From Pomphorhynchus laevis (lineage: Eukaryota > Acanthocephala > Palaeacanthocephala > Echinorhynchida > Pomphorhynchidae), in NCBI GenBank assembly GCA_012934845.2, contig WNNJ02001810.1, forward strand, positions 62,001-126,000: a stretch of 64,000 bases of DNA. Direction: 5' to 3'. The notes below the pieces were generated by a model. It saw only the letters and a list, made by a program, of their open reading frames with translations, was not told the origin of the DNA and searched no databases. Position numbers and translations under genes: made by a program. Positions within the stretch are counted from its first letter, which is position 1; each line of letters starts with the position of its first letter. Below, one piece after another: positions 1 through 11,990 of this stretch.

Positions 1-1316
1 CTTCGTGATTGAATTTTATGGAACGGACAACAACTGGCTTCGTATCAAGAGAAAATGCCGGAAAGGTCGAACAGGGTCAACGTCGATATACTTAAGAAAA
101 TCAATAACCAGATCGGATTGACTCACCCATGCATATTTTCACGTTCTGGGTGCGTTCCATAAACTCTATTCCGAGGATAGATTCGGTACATAAATAGTTT
201 AGAATATCAAATTTGACGTATTCGTAAACTCGATTGTGATACTCAATCGTTACACTCACTTATAATTAGTATACGTTTTGAGATTGTTAGTGACCATTGT
301 CACATATTTGCTTGATTTTTGGATGGAGAGATTCAACCATTTTGCTATTTCGCACCGCATAAAATTTCCGTAACTGCGTGTATCAAAAAGACATTGCACT
401 CTATGCTGATTAATTTGAATAGTGTCGACAACTTTGCTATCTCGACAGGTATATGTCAGTGTCGCGATCTGTGTGTCAGTATTCTTGAATTTCGAAGATC
501 GAAAACTCTACCGAAATGCCCAACTTTCCCGCATCGACGACATGTAGATTCCTTTGCCGGACAAGAAGACCTTTGGTGCTTAACTGATCCTCCGCAGAAA
601 AAGCATTTCAACTGTGATTTCGTCGTGACAGCAACATGATAAGACGAACATAAATCCACATTTCCACGCATTTGAGGACTAACTGATTTGTGGTGTAGGT
701 CGTCTGTTATATGGGCTACGCGCGAAAACGGTTGTTCGATAATAGCTGAACGCTTTTCTGCCATTTCCATAGCCCTGGCTTGGTCACGTTCGATCGAAAA
801 TTGTAGATGCGTATTTTCCAATAATCTCTCTGGTATCCTTGATGAAGAGATGCCCATAATAAACGCATTTAGCATTGCTTGATCTTGATGTCACGTTTTT
901 AAAATTACATTCGATAGCAAGCTGCTTTAGCGCATTAATGTACTGTTGTATATCCTCCCCCTCAACTTGACGACGGACATACAGCATGTGTCGAGCATAT
1001 ACAACGTTTACAGGCTTTTCGATCACAGACCTGAGAATCTCGATTGCTCGATAATATGAATCAGCAACTTGAACGATTTAAAAATCTCTGGAAAAACGAA
1101 ATTTATGAGAATAGTAAGCTTGACTTGTTCGGGAGCTTTGCTTAATAACAGGAATTCCGTAAATGTTACAAACCAGTGGCGCCATATGTCAGTCATGCCT
1201 CGTTCATCTGATTGTACTGTTAACTTCGAAGGTTGCAAGTATCGTGCAATATCGATCAAACTTGCTGTCTCGGTGTCAACAACATCAGATCGATGAGAGT
1301 TTGATTCGGTCATTCA
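1..1316 (-). pseudogene. Ty3/gypsy-like retrotransposon gag-protease remnant
   Basis: Three overlapping frames on the minus strand (1313-1023, 1026-784, 875-456) read as one Gag broken by frameshifts. The middle contains the gypsy-type stretch RLLENTHLQFSIERDQARAM. It is followed by two zinc knuckles near 490-590: CFFCGG...H....C, and CRRCGKVGHF, which has Phe where the final Cys is expected. From about 265 to 170 the same strand reads LCTESILGIEF, the C-terminal ILG motif of a retroviral-type aspartic protease. A segment resembling the start of a reverse transcriptase runs off the window at base 1. Frame breaks and stops make it inactive. The family is inferred from these motifs; no LTR is seen inside the window. 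Confidence 0.72.
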
Positions 1317-1375
1317 ACAATGATCCAATAAATTGAGGTAAAACTTATGAAGTTTTACAACACAAAATGGTATGA

Positions 1376-2330
1376 CAAGGTGATCATCGAAATGGAATCC
1401 TAATTATGGATGATTGACGAGGCAAAATATACAGAGGGTGGAGATATGTCAGGTTGACGGGGAAGAATCGACATTATTCTGGACTTGTCTGGGTTTAGAA
1501 CGAGACGAAGATGGGAGAGACGTTTGTAGATAGAAGGCAGTTGGAGGCAGAAATTGCAATATCGTGTATGTGATGGGCGGGTGCATCAGCATAGATGAGG
1601 ATGTCATCGGCTTATTGCATGACGTTAAAGGAGTAAAGTTTGATAAACTGAGAGAGATCGCCAAGATGAAGAGAGAAAAGCAGGCTCCTAGGACAGCATC
1701 TTTCATCCGTGACAAGGTTCGCTCTTCTAACTTAATTATCCGTGACATCCCTCGTATCCGCCTCCTTATCGACTTCCGTTCCTGTATGTCTCTTCTGTCA
1801 TCGCCTCTCTTCCTTAAAATCGATTACTGCCTTAGCCTTTTCGCCAATTCTCCAAAATGCATAATCCTACCCCTACAAAGCATAATCAACTCCGCAGTTC
1901 GAGTGCTCCTAAGTTTTCGTCGCTTTGACTACACGCCCACTTATCTTGCCCAACTCTCCTGACCTACCATCCACATTCGCATACAACTCCGCCTTCTTCT
2001 CGTAACTTTTCGTCTCATGGCTGTCGGCTCCCCATCATTCATCAACCTCCTTTTCTTAGACGAAACTCGCCCCACCTCTCAACACTGCGTTCCCGTCATA
2101 CCCTCTTACTCCACGTTCCCAATTTCTTAAACAACTACGGTCTCCGATCATTCCTCGTCGCCGCCCCACTCGCCTGGAATCAGCTTCCACTCGACGTCCA
2201 CCGCGTTCCCTCCTTTATTGCATTCAAATGACACCTCCGTACCCACATCCTTGAAACATGATTTAGATTTTTAGTTGTTGTGGTCATGTAAGCGTGCGCC
2301 GGCATGCATTTCTTACGTAATAATAAATTT
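1376..2330 (+). mobile_element. CR1-like LINE family A, copy A1, 5' part inverted
   Basis: Bases 1376-1692 are family A reverse-transcriptase sequence on the minus strand, from the block after GVPQG through the YADD region (here Y*ADD-like, decayed) to GFHFDDHL. At about 1697 the orientation flips. Bases 1701-2330 continue on the plus strand with the next part of the same protein (RDKVRSSNLI...), then the family A 3' UTR. Only about 12 bases of the element are missing at the switch. This is the structure produced by twin priming during insertion. The 3' UTR holds the family hairpin: stem 2292-2297 with 2302-2307, loop GCCG. Frameshifts and stops show that it is dead. Confidence 0.85.
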
Positions 2331-2342
2331 TTTTATTACTTA
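2331..2342 (+). repeat. Target-site duplication of element E1, left copy
   Basis: TTTTATTACTTA occurs here and again at 6184-6195, on each side of the E1 element. The match is 12 of 12 bases. It lies in the 3' tail of copy A1, so E1 inserted after A1. Confidence 0.7.
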
Positions 2343-2356
2343 GGTGCAACAAAAAA

Positions 2357-3559
2357 ATGAGTAAATTTAGCATGTCGGAGCGTTCAAAGAACTCAATGAA
2401 AACTAATTTTCCTGCCAATGCAATAAACGAGGTAAGTGGAGATTTAGCTTCTCTTGAATATATTTCGGATGGGGAACTCCCCCGGTACCAAAATTATCCA
2501 ACCTCGTGATTATCAGACTTTTGGTGCCTCTGGAAAGGCAGAACATGTTCAATGTTTTTATAAGGGGCTTTGCCTATCGATTTAAAAAAAGGATATTGTT
2601 CAATGCGATTAAATATTATGAATCTGAGATTAAAATCTCATTCTGCACTCCTGATCTCGCAATGTCGTACGTCGACTACTTTAAAAAAGAGCATTCGGAA
2701 CAAGGTATAATTGCTTCCAAACCAATCCTGGCAACAATAAAGATAAATAACATGCCCACATACATTTCAGAACAAGATATATCAGCCCTAGAAACTGATT
2801 ACAAAATCTCTAACGTGCGCTTTATAAAAGGGATTAAAGGCTTCCCCATTCCCGAGGCGTTCTGCAATGCCCCGGTTGATGAAGCTCTAAAACTATCGAT
2901 TTCGACATGCAATCCTTTTATAAGGTATAATTTGAGATTTTCAATAATCGAAACCGACTCACAAACGTACCCTCACTGCAACAATTGCCATCAGTGGGGG
3001 CATTGGTCTGCTGGCTGTTCTCTACCCCATAAGTGCGGCGTGTGTGGTACAACTGCTATACATCCTGAGAAGTGCGAAAGTAAGCCATTTTGCGCAAACT
3101 GCGGTGGTGAGCACCCCGACTGGTCAAAAAAGTGTAAAATCTTTAAAGCGTACCAAAAGAGACACAGGCTGTGACAGCAAAACCGACTAGCTTCGTGGAA
3201 GCTGTCTCGTCTAACAAGAAAAACGACAGGATGCCGGATACGGAAATTCTTAAACTTATTGAAATGCAGCATCAGGCATCAATGATTCGACTTGAAAAAT
3301 CGTCCAAAAATTGGTGGGTCAATTAGCGGAATCCTTCCGTTCTCCTCCTTCTGGGAAGACTAACAATATTAAGAAGCCACCAAAATCTAAGAAACGAAAC
3401 GGGTCAGCGCTGAGCATAGCTGCTCTGAAGCTTGCTCGGAAGGATTCGATCTGGGCTATGGCTAACGAGGGAAATGAAGATATCGCCCCTGGGCAAGCGA
3501 CTCCATTTGTCGTGACGGGAAGCGGTAAAGGCGACCTTTCCGCCTCTAGTTGCGACTAG
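2357..3559 (+). pseudogene. E1 ORF1, gag-like nucleic-acid-binding protein
   Basis: The ATG at 2357 opens a frame that stops near 2507. The protein continues in a second frame from 2506 to 3174, a third from about 3171 to 3325, and a fourth from 3311 to 3559. The second segment ends with three Cys/His knuckles in a row: CNNCHQWGHWSAGC, CGVCGTTAIHPEKC and CANCGGEHPDWSKKC. This is the usual layout of I/Jockey ORF1 proteins, which bind element RNA in an RNP particle. The last part is basic (KKPPKSKKRN). Three frame breaks make it non-functional. Confidence 0.75.
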
Positions 3560-3593
3560 GTGGAGGGCGTCCCACTTCGGTAACACTTACGCA

Positions 3594-6052
3594 ATGGGAA
3601 GTAATCAAGGGCCTTTTTCACTGAATATCCTTCAGTGGAATTCGGGAGGTGCTTCCGCCCTTAGCCTTCTATCTGGTAGAGATGCAGATGTTATAGTCCT
3701 TCAGGAGACGCGGTATATCCGTCTCCCCCAGGATATTACTCGATTTATCCCTAAGCACATATACACCCACTTTACTCCTTACATAACCCCCCCTCACTCC
3801 TCTTCGTCTCAAGGTCTTTTAACCCTAGTAAAAAGCTCATTAAGATCATCCCTCCTATTAAACTACTCTTGTCCAGCCCTATCTTGTTTAGCTATATCAC
3901 TTTGTAAGAACGGTAAGCGTATAAGCATAGCCAATGTCTATATTCGGCTAGGATAAATTCACAAGAACCGTGACCTCCTGGATCAAATATTGGGGAGCGG
4001 TTATGACATGTTACTTGGTGACTTCAACGACAGAACTGGTCGTTGGATTAATGCAGCACTCCGCAGAGCAAGGATCGGCTATCTTATTCATAAACCACCT
4101 TCCCCAACCTTTCATTGCTCTACAACAAATTCTCTCCTCGACATATTACTGCTACATAAGATGTGGTTGTTGAAACCCATTTGCACCGAGCAGTCGCGTT
4201 AACAACAGACCACCTCTCATGACCTAATTCGCTGGAGGCTAGATGACGATACGTTGCTTAGAAGAAGGTTTCACTTTGACCCTATTAGAGTGGCCTTCTT
4301 TCAGGCAGCTATCCAACTCTTCCCCAGAATTGGAATTGAGAGTTTGACCGAATTTAATTCCTACCTCTCATCGCAAGCTACCGCGATCCTTTCAACTACC
4401 TATAAAGGTCGAATATACAATCCTACTCCAACAAAGCTCAAGGTCCTAGCTAAAATGTTACACCTTCCCAATCTCTCTGTTTCCGCCAGACATATCCTCT
4501 CGAATGAATATTGGAGCTCTAGATATAGGCTCGAGCTGAGCAGGGATAGGTCAAGCATTGCTCGCCTTAACACTTCTCAGGCTTCCTTCTGGAAGATATT
4601 CAAGAGGGGAAGTTTGTTTGCTGGAAGGATAGAACCTTGGTTTGGATTGGTAGCATAGGCCTTGACAAAGTTTTAGAGGAGTCACTTTCCTTACATAATT
4701 ATGGAGCCACTCAATCTCCCCAACCAATCCCGCCTTGGTGTGACTTCAGGAGTAGGGACTTATCTGTTATAGATATCCTTAACTCCTGGTACCACTCCCG
4801 GGCACCTCCAAATCCCACGCACCACTCACCACTCGTGTCTGTCAGCTTTTGACATACAGTCAGAGAAAGGAGGTCGCCATCACAATGCTACTAGCCTCCC
4901 CGTCTGACATAGCGGACATCAACATCAGCCGTCGAGTTTTTTTTACCTAAAAAGAGATTAATCACTTGTCCTAAAGATCTGCGGCCCATCTCGATTCAAA
5001 ACGCCCTCATATCCATCTACGAAAAAGCGCTTGCGCGTAGAATCCGCGTTCATTTATGTAGGCGTAATTTGATCCCACCGAGTTTTCATGGGTTTGTCAA
5101 AGGGCGCTCGGTCCATTCAGCAATTGGTGAAGTGCATCAGTTTTGTCAGGATAATAGTCATCAGCTTGCTGTGGCTGTTTTTCTTGATTTTTCGGCTGCA
5201 TTTGACCGGATCTCCATTCCCTTCGTTATCTCATCTCTCAGGTCCCTCGGGTTGCCTGCGATAATTGTTAACAGGGTGGAGATATTGCTGTACACCAAGC
5301 GGTTCTACTATGAAGACGACCCTGATGCGCGTCAGTTCTACCCTATTACGGGTGTACCTCAAGGATCCCCACTTTCTCCTATCTTATATCTTGCTGCATC
5401 CATTGTTCTATTCAAGAATTTTAAACGTGATCAACATCTAGTGGTATATGCTGATGATACCACAGCCTTGTTCTCTGGACGCAGGTGCAAAGATGTAATC
5501 TCTGACATCAGCCGTTTCTTTTTAAGATTAAAAGACCAGTTGCCCCCATCCAATCTTATTTTAAACTCCTCTATATCACAGGTGGTAGTCTTTAATGGCG
5601 TTCCTGCCACCAAGAAGAAACTTAAGAGACTAGCAATCTCTGCACTCTCCTCCATTTTGCAGCATCAACCACTCCCCATCGTCACGAGTCGAGTAAAATA
5701 TCTGGGGTTCACCCTTACGGTGAATTGGTCGGTGAAAGTTGACCTGGATAGACTTAAAAGTACCCTGAAGAAAGCTAGGTTGGCTCTGAAACGGGCCCAG
5801 CATCTGTCATTGAATGGGATAACCCAAGTGCGCCTCTGGGGTACTTGGGCTATCCCGGGATTAGTCTTCTTCTCACGAGGACGTCCCGCAGAACAAAGAC
5901 TAAGGTTTCTCAAGCTCCTCATCTCGAGATTACCAACCATAGTCCGCCTTGACTGGACCCTTAGATGTGTGAGAGACCCCGAATGGTTCAGTCAGAGGGC
6001 GGCGCGCTGGTGCGGCCGAGGGGCTCAGATCCCTCTGGACCTGAGGCCGTGA
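3594..6052 (+). pseudogene. E1 ORF2, APE endonuclease and reverse transcriptase
   Basis: The first block (3594-3956) begins LNILQWNSGGA and has the QETR motif of APE-type endonucleases. The LLGDFNDRTG motif follows after a frame change near 3960-4070. The middle is spread over several frames (4254-4658, 4637-4852). The reverse transcriptase is open from 5069 to 6052, with FVKGRSVHSAI, FLDFSAAFDRI, GVPQGSPLSPIL and the catalytic YADD at about 5447-5458. The family cuts the target with the endonuclease and copies its RNA from the nick. At least four frame changes make this copy inactive. Confidence 0.8.
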
Positions 6053-6183
6053 ATATAAGTTGAAGATTTCAAAATACACTTCGTGAACAGCTTCTATTTA
6101 AAGTTTTCTTTTGCATGTTTTTGTTTCTTAAGTTTTTTTATCAGTTATATAGTTATTAATAAAACCCTTACTTACTTACTTAC

Positions 6184-6195
6184 TTTTATTACTTA
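6184..6195 (+). repeat. Target-site duplication of element E1, right copy
   Basis: Second copy of TTTTATTACTTA, directly after the (CTTA)n tail of E1. It is followed at once by another family A 3' UTR. Confidence 0.7.
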
Positions 6196-6265
6196 TATTC
6201 TTTTTGTCGTGGTCATTTAAGTGCGCCGGCACGCATTTGCCACGTAAAAATAAATCTTTTTTAAC
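6196..6265 (+). mobile_element. Family A 3' UTR tail fragment
   Basis: Only the terminal 3' UTR is present: the GTGG...CCAC frame, a shortened hairpin (GTGC-GCCG-GCAC) and the AAATAAATC tail followed by T. No coding part precedes it. It is either a severely 5'-truncated insertion or the end of a copy split by E1. Confidence 0.75.
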
Positions 6266-6534
6266 TACATGGCGATTCTTATTAAACCGTCGACGAAACC
6301 TGCTTAGAAGTTGCTATGGAAACAGTTAATGCGGTTGTGGACAATTGCGTATAAGAAGGATTATAAGATTATAAGGATTATAAGAATGATTTATAAAAAT
6401 AAATCCTTCTTCTCAGATAATACTTTATGAACGGTATTCAATGACATAATGATACATTGTAAACTAGGTTTACAAGCATTACACTCTTGTGACTAAAGAA
6501 AAATACAGTGTATATTCCCCATAATTTCCCATGG

Positions 6535-6612
6535 CTCTTTTTGTTTTTTTTGTTGTTGTCATGTAAGCGTGCGTTGGCACGCATTTGTTACGTAAAAATA
6601 AATCCTCTTTAA
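6535..6612 (+). mobile_element. Family A 3' UTR tail fragment
   Basis: A second short tail. The hairpin GCGTGC-GTTG-GCACGC starts near 6565, followed by ATTTGTTAC and AAATAAATCC. The 270 bases between the two tails (6266-6534) contain a short GGATTATAA repeat near 6357-6390 and no gene. Confidence 0.75.
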
Positions 6613-6675
6613 CCGATCTCGATAAAAATAAAATTTTAAATAATAAATCACCTAAAACGAGCAACTGTCATCATA

Positions 6676-7615
6676 ATGTTTTTAAATGCCGATGATTTAG
6701 ATGCCGTTTTATTTGCCGATGATTTAAAGATTTGGCGTCCAATACAAAGCACGCACGATGTAATTGAGTTGCAACGCGACATAGACTCAATCACCAAATG
6801 GTGTCGTGCAAAGGGACTGGTTTTAAATCCTAACAAGTGTAGTAATATGCACATAGGTTGTAGTCATATCGCATATGTCGTAGGGACATATGCGATAGAA
6901 GATGTAAACATCGAAAAGGTTTTATGTTTCAGTGATCTGGGCGTGATCGTAAGTAAAGATATGAAGACACGAGTCCACGTCCAATATGTCGCATCGAAAT
7001 GTCGACGTATGCTAGGTATGTTAAGACGCTCGTTTGGCCAACTCCATCCAGTTAGTTTTCGCATTGCCTACTCTGCCCTTATAAAATCGCACATGTTATA
7101 CGCGTCCCCTGCAATACACCCACAGCTCCGTGGCGAATTGGAAATATACGAACGGATATTACGACAAGCAACCCATCTTGTGTCTTCAGTGCGTGGTGTC
7201 AACTATACCCAGAGACTGGCATTGTTGAATGTACACACTGTTGAACGTTCGCTGTCTGACGCCGACCTAGTGTATGTATGGCGGTCACTGTCTATACCTG
7301 GACATGTTTCGAAGTATATGTTTACAATTCGTCCACCGGGTCGACTACGAGGCCACAGACTTATGATAAAGCGCAGCTCCGTCCCAAAACAAATTGTGTT
7401 ACGATAAGTGATCGCATTGCTGACCTGTGGAACAATCTTCATGCATCGACAATCGACAGCGGTTCCGTCCAGAAGTTCAAGGCAATTATTAAATCACGAT
7501 AATGACAGTTCACCTTTTATATCTTTATTTTCTGTTTTTTATGTTTTGAGCTATGTGATCCAGTCAATTTGAGCTTATGCTCATGGGCAGTTGTAACAAT
7601 AATAATAAATATATT
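6676..7615 (+). mobile_element. CR1/Jockey-like LINE family D, 3' fragment
   Basis: The reverse transcriptase starts just before its catalytic box (LFADDLKIWRP, FADD at about 6712-6723) and continues through the thumb region to 7407. A frameshift follows, and the last residues (DRIADLWNNLHASTID) lie in the next frame up to 7502. The 3' UTR has a hairpin, TGAGC 7570-7574 with GCTCA 7579-7583, then TTGTAACAATAATAATAAAT. The fragment is 5'-truncated, as LINE insertions often are. It resembles family C in both the coding part and the 3' end. Confidence 0.82.
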
Positions 7616-9004
7616 TTTAAGTTTTATTGTTTTTAAAATATATTCCTTGTTGCAAAAATCCTTTACCACCACGATCTACTATCTCATCTAAAAATAAACC
7701 ACATCATCAAATAGATTATCTGATGTCCCGTTGCTATCTAGATCTTTTATCTCTATACTGTACCACATATATAGGTAATGATGGATTCGTCGTCATTCGT
7801 AAATCGCAAATTACTTGCCGGTATTATAATGGCCAATTTAGAAGCCGTCAATCCACGCACGTCTTACCTCAAATTGGTCATTTAAAACAATTTTCGTTTC
7901 TGGTCTTCACAGAAATATATAAGACGATTTAGGAATTTTTTCAAAAATAATACGAGGAAGGCATGTCAATGAAAGAAAATCATTACGATCGAGTGAATGG
8001 GAGAGATGGAAGAAATCTACAGTAGTTAAAAGCAACCATGTGGAAGCATTACTAATAATTATTAGTATTTTGAATAGACATAGGAACCATACACTCATAA
8101 GAATAATATAGCACTCATTACTCACACAGCAATACAGTAAAATATAAACTTAAATTGCTAGCTGCTTAGATATTAGCCAAATTGTATTTTTATTATGACT
8201 TTTCCTATGAAAGCTGCTTTCAAGTTAAGGATTAAGGTAAAATGCATAATTTTACGTGTTATTAAAATTTAATACATCCATATTAAATTTTATTAATATT
8301 ATTGTATTAATAATGTAATCGAATATATCGTTCATCTTTTTTATTAACTGCATGTTCACACCTGCATATAAACATCTGAAATGATAGTTACATCATTCTA
8401 GATGATAAAACATCCGAAATTTCAGATTATGGTTACATCATTATGGTTACATCTTTCGCTGTCTGGCAGTTGTGCGGAAAAGACGAACAAAGCGCCTACT
8501 TACAAGGGGGATTAGTCTTTTTCAGGTGAGCTGACTCACCTGATAAAGGTGAGTCAGCTCTCTACACTATTCTGGATCTGGCACTCAACTTCTAGATTAA
8601 GACTGGACTTTGAACTACTCTTGGATTACTGATAGGAAATGATATAAGGCGATTGCAGAAATATTATTATCAGTTATACTTCTTTTAACCATTATAAAGT
8701 AATTTTAACCATTATCGGTTATACTTCATGGTGAAATTTAACCATTAAACGAAATGACTGATTTAATGCGACTCTCACGCAAAGGGAAAGGGGGTTAACT
8801 GTTGTGTGCGCATATGTGCCCAGCATTAATCAATTTATTAATTCAGTTAATGGTGAATAATAAAATATTTACTTGTAAAATACTTATTTTTAAATATTAT
8901 CAATACTATTTTAATTACAAACTTTCCTTAATTAAAATTGTTATTATTGATATTAAATAAAAAAAATTTTAATGCCTGAAAATTAACAATTTTAATCCAA
9001 AAAT
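7616..9004. other. AT-rich stretch without recognised gene
   Basis: No protein match is recognised. A 101-codon open frame at 7627-7932 has no visible motif and is probably chance. The only structure that stands out is the hairpin at 8528-8560. Confidence 0.6.
8528..8560. repeat. Perfect 14-bp hairpin
   Basis: GAGCTGACTCACCT (8528-8541) pairs perfectly with 8547-8560 around the 5-base loop GATAA. The left arm with its upstream AGGTGAG is itself nearly palindromic, so three related arms lie side by side. No transposon ends are recognised around it. Confidence 0.8.
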
Positions 9005-10495
9005 GATCCCGGACAATTTTTGTCTTAGATACTATCTTTGTCACAAATACTTTACTTTTTGTCTCAGACACTATTCTTAAAATCCGGACAGTATTCTTAA
9101 GATCCGGACACTATTCTTAAAATCCGGACAATATTATTAAGATTCAGGCATTATTATTAAGACCCGGATACCATTTTTAAAATCCGAAAGCTATTCAAAG
9201 GATCCGAAGATATTCTTTGGATCCAGGACATTATACTTAGGATCAGGAAAGTATTCGTTTGATCCGGACACTACTCTTAGAATTTAAGTAACATTATTAG
9301 GATCCGGACATTATTCTTAAGATACGGACACTATTCTTATAATCCGGAAACTAATCTTAGGATCCAGATACTATTCTTATGATCCGGACATTACTCTCCG
9401 CAGCAGGATACTATTACCCGGACGCTATTATTAGGATCCGGAAAATATTTTTAGAATTCAATAACTACTCTTAGAATACGAACACTGTTCTTATAATTCG
9501 GACACTAATATTAGGATCCGGATAATGTTCTTAGGATCTCCGACACTAATCTTAATATTCGAACGCTACCCCTAGTATCCGACAACTATTCTTAGAATTC
9601 CATCACTAATCTTAGGATTCTGACAGTATTCTTAGAATCTCAAACAATATTCTTAAGATCCGGACACTATTCTTAACATTCGGACATTATTCTTATATTC
9701 GGGACACAATTTTTAGGTTCCTGATACTATTCTTAGGATTCAGACATTATTCTTAAGATTCTGACACAATTATTAGGATGCGGACACTTTCTTAACATTC
9801 GGATACTATTCTTCGGATCATAACACTATTTTTAGGATTCCAACACTATTCTTAGAATCCAGACAATATTCATATAATCCAAAAACTATTCTTAAAATTC
9901 GAACACTATTTTTAGGATCCTAGACACTATTCTTAAGATCCGGACAAAATTATTAGGACCCGAACACTATTTTTAGAATCCCAGAATCTATTTTCTGTAT
10001 GCGGACACTACTTTTAGGAGCCGGACACTATTCTTAGGATAAGAATACGGAAATTATACTTGGGATCAAACACTATTTTTAGGATCCTGACACTATTCTC
10101 AGAATCCGGACATTCTTATGATCTGTAAACTATTTTTATGATCCCCGACACTATTTTGGAATCCGGACATTATTCTATGAATCCAGGCACTTTTCTTATG
10201 GTTCGGTCACTATCCTTAGCATCCGGGCACTATTCTTAGGATCTGAAAACTATTCTTAGTATTCAAACACTATTCTTCGGATCTGATTGATATTCTTAGT
10301 ATCCGGACACTATTATTAGTATTCGAACACTATTCTTATTATATGGTCGCTATTCTTAGTATCCCAGACAATATTTGTAGAATCTTGACACTATTTATAG
10401 AATCCGGACACTATTCTTAGGCTTCGGACACCATTGTTAGGTATCGGGCATTATTCGTAGGATCCGAAAACTGTTCAAAGTGTCAGGAAACTATT
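9005..10495. repeat. 20-bp satellite array, block 1
   Basis: A degenerate tandem repeat with consensus close to GGACACTATTCTTAGGATCC. The period is mostly 20 bases, with occasional gains or losses of a base, and there are about 70 units. Individual units differ by several bases, so the array is old. It resumes at 14926 after the family B insertion. Confidence 0.93.
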
Positions 10496-10531
10496 ATGAG
10501 GAAGATTTATAAGTGTTCTAGCAAATTACAA

Positions 10532-10628
10532 TTATTTCTGTCAGTTCCAGATTATTCCTGTCAGTTCCAGATTATTCCTGTCAATTCCAGATTATTCCTG
10601 TCAGTTCCAGATTATTCCTGTCAGTTCC
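10532..10628 (+). repeat. 5' UTR monomers of B1 (20 bp x about 5)
   Basis: The unit CAGTTCCAGATTATTCCTGT repeats about five times with one substitution, directly upstream of ORF1. Family A carries a different, 13-bp monomer array at the same position. By analogy with mouse L1 monomers these may hold the internal promoter; that role is an inference. Confidence 0.85.
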
Positions 10629-10673
10629 GCTCGGTACGCTCGCGGATTGAGCTCAATCTATCGATAAAAGGTC

Positions 10674-11990
10674 ATGCCTAAAAAAACGCGATCTCAGATC
10701 CCTGTTCCTGATCAAGAATCTTCCACATCGGAATGCAATGATGGTTATACCAGCTTTGAAGTTGGATGCGATTCCAAAGATTGCGATGTATGGACACTTG
10801 TTCGTGTTAAAATATCCGACCACTCGGTGTATAAACGTAAACATTTCACTTGCGGTTTTTGTACATCAGTACGACTACTACAGTTATCCTGCTCCTCTAC
10901 TTCTGTATCACACACGACCACTCATACCAATGCTGTTTTAGATGTTTCCCTCACATCAACACCTGACTTCGCATCTTATAATCCCATTATTGAACCTACT
11001 CTCTCACACACTCCTCGTTCAACTACGTACAAAACTTCCATTAATCTTTCTCATTCTAACAATGCTAACGGTAAAGCTTTTCATCTCGTACCTCCTCTTT
11101 CCTATTCCTCCCCCAATCTAAACAAATCTCAAACTTTATTATCTTCACGTACTTCTTGCTCGACCTCCCCCGTATCACTTCTCAATAATTTACATCCTTT
11201 CATCAAAATAATTTCGAGTAACATTTCCGATCAAGTGATTCAACACTCCATTCCTGTCACTCATGCCCCAACCTATCTTAATTCTCCTTACTCTACCTCC
11301 CACGTAACACTTCCAATAATTTACATCCTTCATTTAAAATCATCTCCAGTCACATCTCTGATCAATTGATTCAACACCCCGTCCTGTCACACTTGCTCCA
11401 ACCAATATTAATTCTCTATCAAGCACCCCTGTCATTTCCACTTCTATCTGCTCATCTGCATCGATTCCTACCTGCTCTGTTCGTCCACCACTTCCATGAA
11501 ATCGTTTTCCTTCGCGCGATCGCTGTATAATCATATCAAACTTATAGCTTTTCGAATCTGCTTATCCACAATCTCGCCTCGATGATGATGTATCTGCTTT
11601 CAGGTATATCCTAGCAACCATTCTTCCTGATGATAACCCATCCCTCTTCAATAATATCGATCCTGTATCCTTTATTCGTTTAAACAAATCTACTAAATCC
11701 AATCATCTCAGTCCTCCACTCTTAAAAATCGTTTTCCGACATAGTTCACATGCCTATTCTGTACTCTCCAAACGCTTTAAACTTATTAACACTTCATCTA
11801 CTTGCCGTATCTTTTCTGACCGCTCTCCTTCTGATATTGCCCAGCTCAATTTAGCTCGCATTGAGAAACATCGACGTGAAACAAGCGGCTGGTCATCCTT
11901 ATCTATACGTAAAATCAACGGAAATTTTTACGTAGTACACACAAGGCCAAAAATTCGATGGCGTCCCATCTCTCCCCCTTGTCTTCTTCG
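10674..11990 (+). pseudogene. B1 ORF1
   Basis: ATG at 10674. The first frame (231 codons to 11369) begins with a zinc-type motif, C-x4-C-x-V-W followed after about 25 residues by F-x-C-G-F-C. A Ser/Thr/Pro-rich low-complexity region follows. After 11369 the reading frame is lost. The conserved C-terminal part (FIRLNKSTKS, LLKIVFRHSS, DIAQLNLARIEK) lies in another frame at about 11590-11990. Its end overlaps the ATG of ORF2. The homologous ORF1 of A2 is intact and defines the expected length of about 340 residues. Confidence 0.75.

Larger units (their letters stand above)
2343..6183 (+). mobile_element. I/Jockey-type LINE, family E, copy E1
   Basis: This is a nearly full-length non-LTR element. 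It has an ORF1 with three CCHC zinc knuckles, an ORF2 with an APE endonuclease and a reverse transcriptase, and a 3' end in (CTTA)n at about 6166-6183. It is bounded by the 12-bp repeat TTTTATTACTTA at 2331-2342 and 6184-6195. The CCHC-type ORF1 and the simple-repeat tail separate it from the CR1-like families elsewhere in the window, and fit the I/Jockey superfamily; the exact clade (for example Outcast or LOA) is not settled by eye. Both ORFs are broken by frameshifts. Confidence 0.82.

Noticed and set aside
7627-7932. A 101-codon secreted-type protein
   Set aside because: No signal peptide, no recognisable motif, and AT-rich surroundings; probably chance.
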